NCBI GenBank assembly: GCA_963714415.1 | Contig: CAVQOL010000001.1 | Location: forward strand, 124,001-188,000 | Direction: 5' to 3' | From: JAGXRK01 sp963714415 | GTDB taxonomy: Bacteria; Bacteroidota; Ignavibacteria; Ignavibacteriales; Ignavibacteriaceae | Length of the DNA: 64,000 bases | Shown: positions 8,585 to 16,339 of the stretch, in pieces | Position numbering within the stretch: the first letter of the stretch is position 1 | How the letters are laid out: every line of letters starts with the position of its first letter | Notes under the pieces: model-generated | What the model was told of the DNA's origin: nothing | Database searches by the model: none | Seen by the model: only the letters and a program-made list of their open reading frames with translations | Made by a program: the position numbers and the translations under genes

Positions 8585-10045
8585 CTAAGATAAACTTGTT
8601 TTTCTGTAAGTGTGCCTGATTGATGTAATGCTCATATAAGAAAAACCTAAAAAGAACAACATTTGAAACGGCAAAGCTGCAAATTCCATAAAGTAAAGTG
8701 AGGCAAGAATTCCGAGAAGACAATAAACGGCAAGAAGCGCTTCAACATAAACAGAAAGACCAAGCTTCTTTTCCATATATTTTTTACCAATCCACGAATC
8801 TTTTCCCGTTTCAAGATTATACTTTGGAGTTCTTACAAATTCACTTTTCCTGTTAAGTAATCCTTCAAATACTGCACGGGAATTGTTCACTGCAAGTCCC
8901 ATACTGCCTGCCATAAATAATGGGAAGAGAACTATTTTCTTTCTCCAATCTTTACGGATATCTTTTTGTGAGTAAAGATAAAACACAAATGAGCTGATAA
9001 ATGCAAGAACAAAAACAGACATCATTGCAAAATATAAAGTATGGGAGCCGCTGTTTTTAACAAATATTAACGGAACATTAAGAATTGCAGCAAGAAGAAT
9101 GAACGGAAATACTAAATTATTAGTAAGATGAAAAGTTGATTGCAACTTAACTCTTAGCGGAATTTTTGATTTCCATACGAGCGGAAGAATCTTCTTTGCA
9201 GTTTCAATTGCACCTTTAGTCCACCTGAACTGCTGGGATTTTAATGCATTGATTTCAGAAGGAAGTTCTGCCGGTGAGGTAAAATCTTTTAAGTAAATAA
9301 ACTTCCAGCCGTTAAGCTGAGCACGATAACTTAAATCAAGATCTTCTGTTAGCGTATCGGCGTGCCAGTTTCCTGCATCTTCAATACAACTTTTTCTCCA
9401 TACTCCACCGGTTCCGTTGAAGTTAATGAAGAATCCGGATTTGTTTCTTACCGATTGTTCAATTACAAAATGACCATCGAGCGCAAGCGCCTGTGCTTTT
9501 GTGATAATGGAGTATTCACTGTTAAGATGTTCCCATCTTGTCTGAACCATCCCGACATTATCATTATTAAAGAAAGAAAGAGTTTTCTTAAGAAAATTTT
9601 TATGGGGAATGAAGTCTGCATCGAAGATTGCAATAAATTCACCTTTGGCAATTTTCAAACCTTCTTTAAGTGCGCCGGCTTTAAAACCTTCTCGGCTTCC
9701 TCTTCTGATATGCTGAATGTCAAAACCTTCCTTTTGCTTTTGCTCAACAGCATTAGCAACTACCGTTGTTGTCTCATCAGTTGAATCATCAAGCACCTGA
9801 ATTTCCAGTTTATCTTTGGGGAATTCGATTTCACACACCGCATTGATTAGTCTTTCTGCCACATACATTTCATTGTACAGAGGAAGTTGAATTGTAACCA
9901 GGGAGCTTATATCTATTTCCGTTTTGGGAACCGGATTGTTGCCTCTGTACTTTTTGTGATAGTAAATCATAATAAAGCCGTGAAGCCCAAACACAAAAAG
10001 TATTGTTAACGATAAGAAGTAACCAATTAAAATTATACTATCCAT
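8585..10045 (-). CDS. Membrane glycosyltransferase family 2 (cellulose-synthase-like)
   Basis: Processive-type GT2 enzyme of 486 residues. One N-terminal membrane helix (residues 1-28) precedes a cytosolic GT-A domain with the catalytic set Asp86-Asp87, Asp142-x-Asp144 (DAD), Thr233-Glu-Asp (TED) and QQFRW at 271-275. Four or more membrane helices follow from about residue 300. This arrangement is found in cellulose/beta-mannan synthase-like and ceramide glucosyltransferase-like enzymes, and the Q-x-x-R-W motif suggests processive polymer synthesis. No PilZ domain or BcsB partner is next to it; the TPR protein downstream is the likely partner. The product is unknown. Confidence 0.85.
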   Translation of the reverse strand: MDSIILIGYFLSLTILFVFGLHGFIMIYYHKKYRGNNPVPKTEIDISSLVTIQLPLYNEMYVAERLINAVCEIEFPKDKLEIQVLDDSTDETTTVVANAVEQKQKEGFDIQHIRRGSREGFKAGALKEGLKIAKGEFIAIFDADFIPHKNFLKKTLSFFNNDNVGMVQTRWEHLNSEYSIITKAQALALDGHFVIEQSVRNKSGFFINFNGTGGVWRKSCIEDAGNWHADTLTEDLDLSYRAQLNGWKFIYLKDFTSPAELPSEINALKSQQFRWTKGAIETAKKILPLVWKSKIPLRVKLQSTFHLTNNLVFPFILLAAILNVPLIFVKNSGSHTLYFAMMSVFVLAFISSFVFYLYSQKDIRKDWRKKIVLFPLFMAGSMGLAVNNSRAVFEGLLNRKSEFVRTPKYNLETGKDSWIGKKYMEKKLGLSVYVEALLAVYCLLGILASLYFMEFAALPFQMLFFLGFSYMSITSIRHTYRKTSLS

Positions 10046-10073
10046 TTTATTTATTTGCCCTTAATGAAAAAAA

Positions 10074-10625
10074 TTACCAGCCTGAAACTGTTTCTAATAA
10101 TATGTCTTCTGCAATTTTATCTAATGCCGATTCAATTGCTGCACGACGGTCATCAAAAGAACCGCTTGCAGCATAATCTCCGTAATTTGAAAAGTTTTTA
10201 TCGTACACCGTTTTTCTCTGCACTAAATCGCGATAAATGGCTTTAACACTTACAGTAATTCTTAAACTCGATACCGTTTCTCCGCTCGTGATTACTACCG
10301 GACCGGATGTTACCGATACAATAGAACATTCAACAACTGCATCTGCATTTGTTCGGTCGGCAACTTCAAGTGCATTATCCTCAATGAAAAAACGAGTCAG
10401 TTTTTCTGTAAATAATTCTCTGAGTCCCGGTTCACCCGACCCGCTTCTGTCTTCAGCAATAGGAATTGCAATTGTTTTCAAATGCGGCGGAACGGATGCT
10501 CCAGTAAAAGAATATCCGCAACAGCCATTAAAATTAATAACAGTAATTGCCACAAGCAATATTAAGGATATTATGAATTCGGTTTTTTTTATTTCTAACC
10601 AAATCAAATTACTGAGTTCAACCAT
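10074..10625 (-). CDS. LptE-like LPS-assembly lipoprotein
   Basis: Protein of 183 residues with a hydrophobic signal segment ending in a lipobox-like NFNGCCGYSF. The mature part matches the LptE/LPS-assembly pattern: GYSFTGASVPPHLKTIAIP, then a LRELFTEKLTRFFI helix and a DAVVECSIVSV strand. LptE plugs the LptD barrel that inserts LPS in the outer membrane. Its start overlaps the stop of the sigma-54 activator by 8 bases. This order (activator then LptE) recurs in Chlorobi/Ignavibacteria as far as I recall. The true start could be a few codons inside the predicted one. Confidence 0.75.
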   Translation of the reverse strand: MVELSNLIWLEIKKTEFIISLILLVAITVINFNGCCGYSFTGASVPPHLKTIAIPIAEDRSGSGEPGLRELFTEKLTRFFIEDNALEVADRTNADAVVECSIVSVTSGPVVITSGETVSSLRITVSVKAIYRDLVQRKTVYDKNFSNYGDYAASGSFDDRRAAIESALDKIAEDILLETVSGW

Positions 10626-11724
10626 TTAAATCATATTCCTTAATTTTCCTGTAAAGTGTTCTTTCGCTAATATTTAACAAACGCGCTGCAGTCCTTTTAC
10701 TTCCGCGAGTCTTTTCCAAAGCTGATTTTATTGCTTCTTTTTCCAAAATGTTTAATGATTTTATTTCTTCATCTTCTTTATTGTTTTGATCATACATTAC
10801 CTGTCCCTGATGAAGAACAATATCTTTCAGTTCCATAATATCTTTTTTCAATTCAAACAATGCGCGGTAAAGAAGTTCACGATCTGCATCTTCCGGATTT
10901 TTTCTCAAATAAACAGGAAGATTCCTGGATGAATATTCTTCTTCAACCACTGCGGCAAGTTCGATAAATGAATCTTCCGTAAGAATTCCATCTCTGCTTA
11001 AAGCAATTGCAGTTTCAACGGTGTTTTTTAATTCTCTTACGTTTCCGGGCCAATTATAGTTCTTAAGTGCTTCAATTGCACTATTTGTTATTTGCGGTCT
11101 TTGAATTTTATTGTGCAACGCATAACTATTAATAAAGTGATGAACAAGCTGTTCAATATCACTTTTTCTTTTTCTTAACGGCGGAATGCTCAGACTAACA
11201 GCCTTCAAACGGAAGTATAAATCCTCACGAAATCTTTTTGATTCAACTTCTCTTTGCAAATCTTTATTTGTTGCCGCAATAATTCTTATATCAACTTTAC
11301 TTATGCTTTCTGCACCAATCTTCATAAACTCCTGAGTTTCAATTGCACGAAGAAGCTTAACCTGTGTGGTTAAAGGTAATTCAGCAATTTCATCAAGGAA
11401 AAGAGTTCCACGATCAGCAATTTCAAAATAACCTTTACGACTTTCAATCGCTCCTGTGAAAGATCCTTTCTTGTGTCCGAACAATTCGCTTTCTAAAATT
11501 CCTTCCGGTATTGCCCCGCAGTTAACGCTTACCAATTGCTTGCTGCTGCGATTGCTGTAATTGTGAATCGCTCTAGCAAAAACTTCTTTACCAACTCCGC
11601 TTTCACCGTAGATAAAAATAGAGATATCCGATTTGCCAACCTGCATAATCACATCAACAATATCGTTGATCTCTTTGGAGCGACCTATAATTCCAAATTT
11701 CTCTTTAAACTCTTCCCGTGTCAT
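10618..11724 (-). CDS. Sigma-54-dependent activator without sensor domain
   Basis: Bacterial enhancer-binding protein of 368 residues made of an AAA+ domain and a Fis-type helix-turn-helix, with no receiver, PAS or GAF domain at the front. Walker A is GESGVGKE (40-47), the sigma-54 contact loop is GSFTGA (87-92, an Ala-to-Ser variant of GAFTGA), Walker B is GTLFLDE (106-112), and the arginine-finger region is RFREDLYFRL. The HTH is TRGSKRTAARLLNISERTLY near residues 340-360. Lack of a sensor suggests control by its own level or by a partner. It heads a run with lptE and the GT2 gene. Confidence 0.92.
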   Translation of the reverse strand: MTREEFKEKFGIIGRSKEINDIVDVIMQVGKSDISIFIYGESGVGKEVFARAIHNYSNRSSKQLVSVNCGAIPEGILESELFGHKKGSFTGAIESRKGYFEIADRGTLFLDEIAELPLTTQVKLLRAIETQEFMKIGAESISKVDIRIIAATNKDLQREVESKRFREDLYFRLKAVSLSIPPLRKRKSDIEQLVHHFINSYALHNKIQRPQITNSAIEALKNYNWPGNVRELKNTVETAIALSRDGILTEDSFIELAAVVEEEYSSRNLPVYLRKNPEDADRELLYRALFELKKDIMELKDIVLHQGQVMYDQNNKEDEEIKSLNILEKEAIKSALEKTRGSKRTAARLLNISERTLYRKIKEYDLNG

Positions 11725-11800
11725 TTTGGCAAATAATTATAAAAATGTGATGTTAAATATAGGTGATTTGATTAGCTTAAAAAAGATAAGATTCAGAATA

Positions 11801-12577
11801 TTAAATAACTAATTCCATTCCTTCAAAAGCTTCTAAAATTGCAGGTTTTCCGGTGTGATTTTGAACAATTTTGCTGACCTTTTCTTCCATTTCTTCACTT
11901 AAATGAGTAAAAACAATAGTATCCGATTTGTAATCTTCAGCCGTTTTGACAATTTGCCCGGGTTCGATGTGAGTAGTCTCAGAAATAAAAACATCAATTT
12001 TATGTTCGTCGATATGATTAAGGTCATTTTCACTGCCAATATCGCCGGAATAGAAAATTTTCTTGTCGTTAACCTTAAAGCAAAATGATGAACTTGCCAA
12101 GCTGATCTTTTCCAATTTTACAAAGTACTCATATTTATCAAGATGTGTATTTTCAAATGCTTTTATTTTAAAATCCTTACTCACTTCAAATTCATTTTGA
12201 AAATCATATTTGATGTATTCAAGCTCAAAGTTTAGCCGATCCGGAATTACATAGGTTGAAAACAACAACCTGTGCAATTCTTCCGATAAAGATTTGTGAA
12301 CAAATATTTTTAACGGCTTTGTTCTATTTGTCATTTTCATCTGAAGGAGAAGAAGCGGCAAGCCGCAAACATGATCGGGATGAAAGTGAGAAATAATTAT
12401 TCCATCAATAAAATCAAAATCAATTTTAGATTTGATTAGTGCCCGCGAAATTGAATCGCCTGCATCAACAAGAAGTTTGAAGTTTGTATGATCAATTATA
12501 AATGACGAGTGAAATCTTTTGAGAGTTACTTTCCCCGATCCTGTTCCAACGAAAATAATGCGTGTTAAACCATTCAC
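11801..12577 (-). CDS. Metallo-beta-lactamase-fold hydrolase (RNase Z-like)
   Basis: Protein of 258 residues with the dinuclear zinc motif His64-x-His66-x-Asp68-His69 (SHFHPDHVCGLP), a second ligand region SSFCFKVNDKKIFYSGDIG, and a late VFTHLSEEME histidine. The opening FVGTGSG and the overall order resemble RNase Z/ElaC and related phosphodiesterases. It lacks a clear RNase Z exosite arm, so the substrate is open (tRNA 3' end or cyclic nucleotide). The start is GTG at 12577, overlapping the stop of the SPOR gene (GTGA), so the two are coupled. Confidence 0.8.
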   Translation of the reverse strand: MNGLTRIIFVGTGSGKVTLKRFHSSFIIDHTNFKLLVDAGDSISRALIKSKIDFDFIDGIIISHFHPDHVCGLPLLLLQMKMTNRTKPLKIFVHKSLSEELHRLLFSTYVIPDRLNFELEYIKYDFQNEFEVSKDFKIKAFENTHLDKYEYFVKLEKISLASSSFCFKVNDKKIFYSGDIGSENDLNHIDEHKIDVFISETTHIEPGQIVKTAEDYKSDTIVFTHLSEEMEEKVSKIVQNHTGKPAILEAFEGMELVI

Positions 12578-13272
12578 GGCGTAATCTCAACTATCCTTCC
12601 ATTAAGATTATACTTTGAGTTAATGATATGCAAAAAATCCTCTGCATCATTTCTAACTAAAAATTTTCCTACATACACAACCTGAAAAACTGTTCCACCC
12701 ACAACTTTTTCTTTTATCTCAGACACATACCCTGCGTTCACAAAATCATTTTTCAGATTAATTGCATTTGCTGTATTTGAAAATGCCCCGGCTTGAATTG
12801 TGAATCTATAATCGGTTGACAGACTCTTTGTCTCAGACGGAGGTTGAACCGGCGGAGAATCAAACTTTGGAATTTCATTTGCCTGGGCAAGTCTGCGGTA
12901 AGGTGACTCCGGATATTCGTCATCTAATTTATTACGCATCTTCTCGGCAGCTTCATATAATCCGAGTGCATAGAAATAAGCGAACACTCTGTAAGTTGCA
13001 GCATCAGCGTATTTGCTGTTTGGATACTTTTCAATTATTCTCTGGTAGATTGCAACTGCCTGCTGTCCATCTTCCGTAAGCACTCCATCAAGAAACATAA
13101 TTGCAGGGCTTCCGGGAAAGTTTACTTTCAACTCAGGAAGTTTTTCTTTTACTGCTTTTGTTTCGCCTGCTTCAATTTGTTTTAAATACGGAATAATATC
13201 AATGTCTTGAGCCGATACTGTCAGAGGAATTAGTAGAAAAGAAAACAAAAATATTTGAAGGATGTATTTCAT
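12574..13272 (-). CDS. Exported TPR/SPOR-domain protein
   Basis: Protein of 232 residues. A signal peptide (MKYILQIFLFSFLLIPLTVSAQ) is followed by tetratricopeptide-like helices around residues 25-125 (IYQRIIEKYPNSKYADAATY and YEAAEKMRNKLDDEYPESPY). A SPOR domain fills the C-terminus: FTIQAGAFSNTANAINLKND, then VGKFLVRNDAEDFL. SPOR domains bind denuded glycan strands of septal peptidoglycan, so the protein is probably a periplasmic cell-wall protein. No function is assigned to this architecture. Confidence 0.82.
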   Translation of the reverse strand: MKYILQIFLFSFLLIPLTVSAQDIDIIPYLKQIEAGETKAVKEKLPELKVNFPGSPAIMFLDGVLTEDGQQAVAIYQRIIEKYPNSKYADAATYRVFAYFYALGLYEAAEKMRNKLDDEYPESPYRRLAQANEIPKFDSPPVQPPSETKSLSTDYRFTIQAGAFSNTANAINLKNDFVNAGYVSEIKEKVVGGTVFQVVYVGKFLVRNDAEDFLHIINSKYNLNGRIVEITP

Positions 13273-13828
13273 AGTTCAAAAATAACTCAAATTGAGCGGC
13301 AAACAAATAGAATTCCAGAGTTCATTTAGGTCGCTCCGCTGGAGCTTATAAATCTATGCGTTTCTTTTATTACAAACAGTCCGCCCCTATCGGGGCGATA
13401 ATACTCTAATATAATCCATACTATTTGATGATATAAAACTCCGAATGGGATAATTTGTTTTTGGCAAGCCTGGGATAAATTCAGATTCTCCATTTAGTTC
13501 CTTCATACAAATTCAGAGTCCGCCCTAATTCATCGTATAGGTTTCAGCTTAAGCGAATAACTTATTTTTAAACTTTAAAAAAGTAGTATCAATAGCCCCG
13601 ACTTTCAAGTCGGGGGGAATATAAGAACAAAAAGTGCTTGGGCTTTAGCCCAAATTAAATCTCGATTTTGGACTAAAGTCCTGGTTCCTAGGAAAGATTA
13701 CCCTATCCCCGACATAAATGTCGGGGCAATTCAATTTCAATCTATGCTTTACTATCCATTCAATCAATTTTAACTACCGTCAGGTAGTCAATCAACCATT
13801 CAACCAATCTTGCATTCATTCAATGATG
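13273..13828. repeat. Intergenic cluster of small palindromes
   Basis: This 556-base gap holds no convincing gene. It carries at least five compact inverted repeats: CGCCCC-TATC-GGGGCG at 13382-13397, CCCCGACTTTCAAGTCGGGG at 13596-13615, TTGGGC-TTTA-GCCCAA at 13638-13653, GGACTAAAGTCC at 13670-13681 and CCCCGACATAAATGTCGGGG at 13707-13726. A further GCTCCGCTGGAGC unit lies near 13332-13344. The 13596 and 13707 units are related to each other. The cluster resembles REP/BIME-type repeat accumulation downstream of miaB. Confidence 0.75.
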
Positions 13829-15191
13829 TTAAGAAACTACAAAAACTTTTTCGTTATCGATATTCACTTCATTCATTAACTCACCAAATAACGTTGCATG
13901 CGTCGCTTTGTTGATTTTCACTTTAACATAAATTCCGGGTTGAATAGTTTCTATCTGCAGATATGATAACAACTTTATTGGAATCGGTTCTGCCTGCATA
14001 AAAATCGTCAGACTTTCTGCTGAATCCTTCAACCAGTACAATTTCTTCTTTACCGATTAATTCCTGATTCTTCTCAAAAGAAATCTGCTGTTGAAGTTCA
14101 ATTATTTCCTGGAGACGTTTTGATTTAATTTCTTCAGTAACATCGTCATTCATTTTGAATGCCTTTGTTCCTTCACGCGGAGAATACTTGAACATATATG
14201 CACCATCATATCTTACCTGACGCATTACATCAAGAGTTGCAAGATGGTCTTCCCACGTTTCTGTTGGAAATCCTGCAATTATATCTGTTGAAAAACTTAC
14301 ACCGGGAATTATGCGTTTTGCACGTTCGATAAGATTGAGATAATGCTCAACTGTATAAGTCCTGTTCATCAGTTCCAAAATTCTGTTTGAACCTGACTGC
14401 ACCGGTAAATGGATATGGTTACATAAGTTTGGATGCTCTGCAATTGTGTGAAGCAGTTTATCTGATAAATCCTGAGGATGTGAAGTTGTGAACCTTACTC
14501 TCATTGTTCTATCAACTTTAGCAACTGCGGCAAGAAGATCGGCAAAATCTCCGCCGTTGGCGAACTGTTCATCGAGGTAAGAATTTACATTTTGACCGAG
14601 CAGAGTAACATCTTTAAATCTTCGTGCTGAAAGACTTTCAACTTCTTTAACTATTGATTCGAGCGAACGGCTTCTTTCACGTCCTCTTGTAAAAGGAACA
14701 ACACAGAAAGTGCAGAACTTATCGCAGCCGCGCATAACAGAAATCCAGGCAGAAAGTCCGTCTTCACGATGCGGTTCAATATCATCATAGGTTTCCGTGC
14801 GCGAAAGTTTAACTCCGATTCCTTTATCACCGTTGAATGCAACATCAATGTATTCGTGTAATCTTCTGTATTCATCAGGACCAACTATGAGATCAACAAT
14901 TTTCTTTTCTTCAATAAGATCTTTTTTTAATCGTTCTGCCATACAGCCGAGAATACCGACAATAACTTCAGGGCGCTGAGTTTTAAGTGTTTTGAAATTG
15001 CCAAGTCTGCCGTAAATCCTTTGTTCAGCATTTTCACGGATGCTGCAAGTGTTAAGAAGAATTATATCTGCATTATCAGGTTTATCGGTTACATCGTATC
15101 CTTGTTTTTTAAGAATGCCGAGTACAATTTCCGTATCGGCAACATTCATCTGGCAGCCGTAAGTTTCTATGTAAACGTTATTTTTTTGCAT
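13829..15191 (-). CDS. miaB: tRNA-2-methylthio-N6-dimethylallyladenosine synthase MiaB (frameshifted)
   Basis: Radical SAM methylthiotransferase that converts i6A37 to ms2i6A37 in tRNAs reading UNN codons. It has the UPF0004 domain with Cys13, Cys49 and Cys83, and the radical SAM motif Cys156-x3-Cys160-x2-Cys163 (RGCDKFCTFCVVPFTRG). The TRAM domain starts around EIVLVEGFSRKSDDFYAGRT. The main frame ends at 13923 with unrelated residues, while the family end (PGIYVKVKINKATHATLFGE) lies in the next frame and stops at 13829. A single extra base near 13950-13965 explains this. The repaired length is about 450 residues. Confidence 0.93.
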
Positions 15192-15225
15192 AAGTGGTTA
15201 TGAAAATGTTTTCATAAGAATTAAA

Positions 15226-15318
15226 CTCACCCTAAATCCCTCTCTTACAAAGAGAGGGACTTTTAAAAAGATCATCACCCCTTCTCTTACCAAGAGAAGG
15301 GGGCGGGGGTTGAGTTCC
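15226..15318 (+). repeat. 93-bp CT-rich inverted repeat, copy A
   Basis: It begins CTCACCCTAAATCCCTCTC and ends GGGGGCGGGGGTTGAGTTCC. It contains two internal hairpins, CCCTCTCTT-acaa-AGAGAGGG and CCCCTTCTCTTaccaAGAGAAGGGG. It matches copy B (15933-16020) with one mismatch over 88 bases. The two copies bracket the DUF559 gene in direct orientation. Confidence 0.85.
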
Positions 15319-15410
15319 AATATTTTAAAAAATAATAAAACCTTTTTACAATATTAATTAATTCTCTTTTTAGAGGTTAAACTAATTTCTCTTTGATTTA
15401 AGAAACTCAT

Positions 15411-15490
15411 CCTAAATCCTTCTCTTGTAAAGAGAAGGACTTTTAAAGCATATCAAACCTTCTTAAGAAAAAGCTGTTGTAGTTGAGTTT
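15411..15490 (+). repeat. Degenerate copy C of the CT-rich repeat
   Basis: The first half (CATCCTAAATCCTTCTCTTG, then AAAGAGAAGGACTTTTAAAG) matches copies A and B well. The second half (ACCTTCTTAAG to GTTGAGTTT) is degenerate. That second half overlaps the 3' end of the DUF559 gene, so the last residues of the endonuclease appear to be encoded by the repeat. Confidence 0.65.
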
Positions 15491-15868
15491 ATCTTTTTCT
15501 CTAATTTTTCCAATACCCCACTCAAATCATTTTCAATTTCATCATTACTGAAATCTTACTACATTGAGTCCTAAATAATTTAATATTTTAGTTCGTTCTT
15601 CATCTTGTTTAAGTCTATACTTATGAATCGTTCCATCTAATTCAATAATGAGTTTCTTTTCAAAGATAAAGAAATCAGCTACGAAAAATGATTCTCTTCC
15701 TGTAATATCGTGAAAGAAAGGATGTTGTCTTAAAAATTTTAGATTCAGAAATTTTCTATCTCTAACTGCCTCCCAGAATATTTTTTCGGCGTTTGTTTGC
15801 TTTTTCCTTAAATCACGACAAACAATTTTGGCAATATTAGCTAATTCTTTTTTTCTGTTGATGCTCAT
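15463..15868 (-). CDS. DUF559 (Vsr-like PD-(D/E)XK) endonuclease-domain protein (frameshifted)
   Basis: Small protein related to very-short-patch repair and other PD-(D/E)XK nucleases. It opens with NIAKIVCRDLRKKQTNAEKI, then FLRQHPFFHDI and the catalytic block FFVADFFIFEKKLIIELDG (Asp, then Glu-x-Asp). The frame breaks at VVRFQ-stop at 15545. Removing one A from 15551-15553 gives RFSNDEIENDLSGVLEKLEK and a natural end at 15463, for about 134 residues, typical of the family. It is bracketed by copies A/C and B of a ~90 bp repeat. Proteins of this type are often embedded in such repeats, and a role in spreading them is inference. Confidence 0.85.
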
Positions 15869-15904
15869 CTATTATTTGTTCTTTATAAACTGATCTCGTC
15901 AGAG

Positions 15905-15931
15905 TCCGTTAGACTCTGACGGAGTCTAACG
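15905..15931. repeat. Palindrome upstream of the DUF559 gene
   Basis: CGTTAGACTC and GAGTCTAACG form a perfect 10-base inverted repeat around a TGACG loop. It abuts repeat copy B and lies 37-63 bases upstream of the DUF559 start codon, so it may be another small repeat or an operator. Confidence 0.6.
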
Positions 15932-15932
15932 A

Positions 15933-16020
15933 CCTAAATCCCTCTCTTACAAAGAGAAGGACTTTTAAAAAGATCATCACCCCTTCTCTTACCAAGAGAA
16001 GGGGGCGGGGGTTGAGTTCC
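15933..16020 (+). repeat. 88-bp CT-rich inverted repeat, copy B
   Basis: It is identical to the corresponding part of copy A except for AGAGAAGG in place of AGAGAGGG. It lies 65 bases upstream of the DUF559 start, in the same orientation as copy A. Confidence 0.85.
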
Positions 16021-16098
16021 TTATAATTTTATAAAACTTATTAATAAATTGTTTTATTCCTTATAAATTTTCCGGGTTAAACCGAATGAAGAAAAAGA

Positions 16099-16254
16099 TC
16101 AGAGTTTTGTAAGCGAATATAATATGATGTTGAGCAATCCGAAACTGATAATAGCATAGACAATATTCAGTATGAGTCTTTTGCGTTTATGCATTTTACG
16201 TATATCGTATTCCCTGTGTTCCTTTGTCCTGTTAGTATTTACAAATCCAAACAT
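16099..16254 (-). CDS. Small single-span membrane protein, hypothetical
   Basis: A 51-residue frame starts at ATG 16254. It has a basic N-terminal half (NTNRTKEHREYDIRKMHKRK) followed by one hydrophobic segment (LILNIVYAIISFGLLNIILY). AAGGAG is present but about 14 bases upstream, somewhat far. The basic-then-hydrophobic layout is that of a genuine small membrane protein, and it fills an otherwise empty gap. I do not recognise it. Moderate doubt because of its size and spacing. Confidence 0.4.
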   Translation of the reverse strand: MFGFVNTNRTKEHREYDIRKMHKRKRLILNIVYAIISFGLLNIILYSLTKL

Positions 16255-16339
16255 TCTGCTCTATTTAACTCCTTAAATAAATTACAATAAAAATATATTT
16301 TAAAATTATTTCCTCAACAATTCTTTACTGAACCGTTAC

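Noticed and set aside
13320..16020. CRISPR array
   Set aside because: The repeats are of different kinds and unevenly spaced, are palindromic across their length, and have no cas genes nearby.
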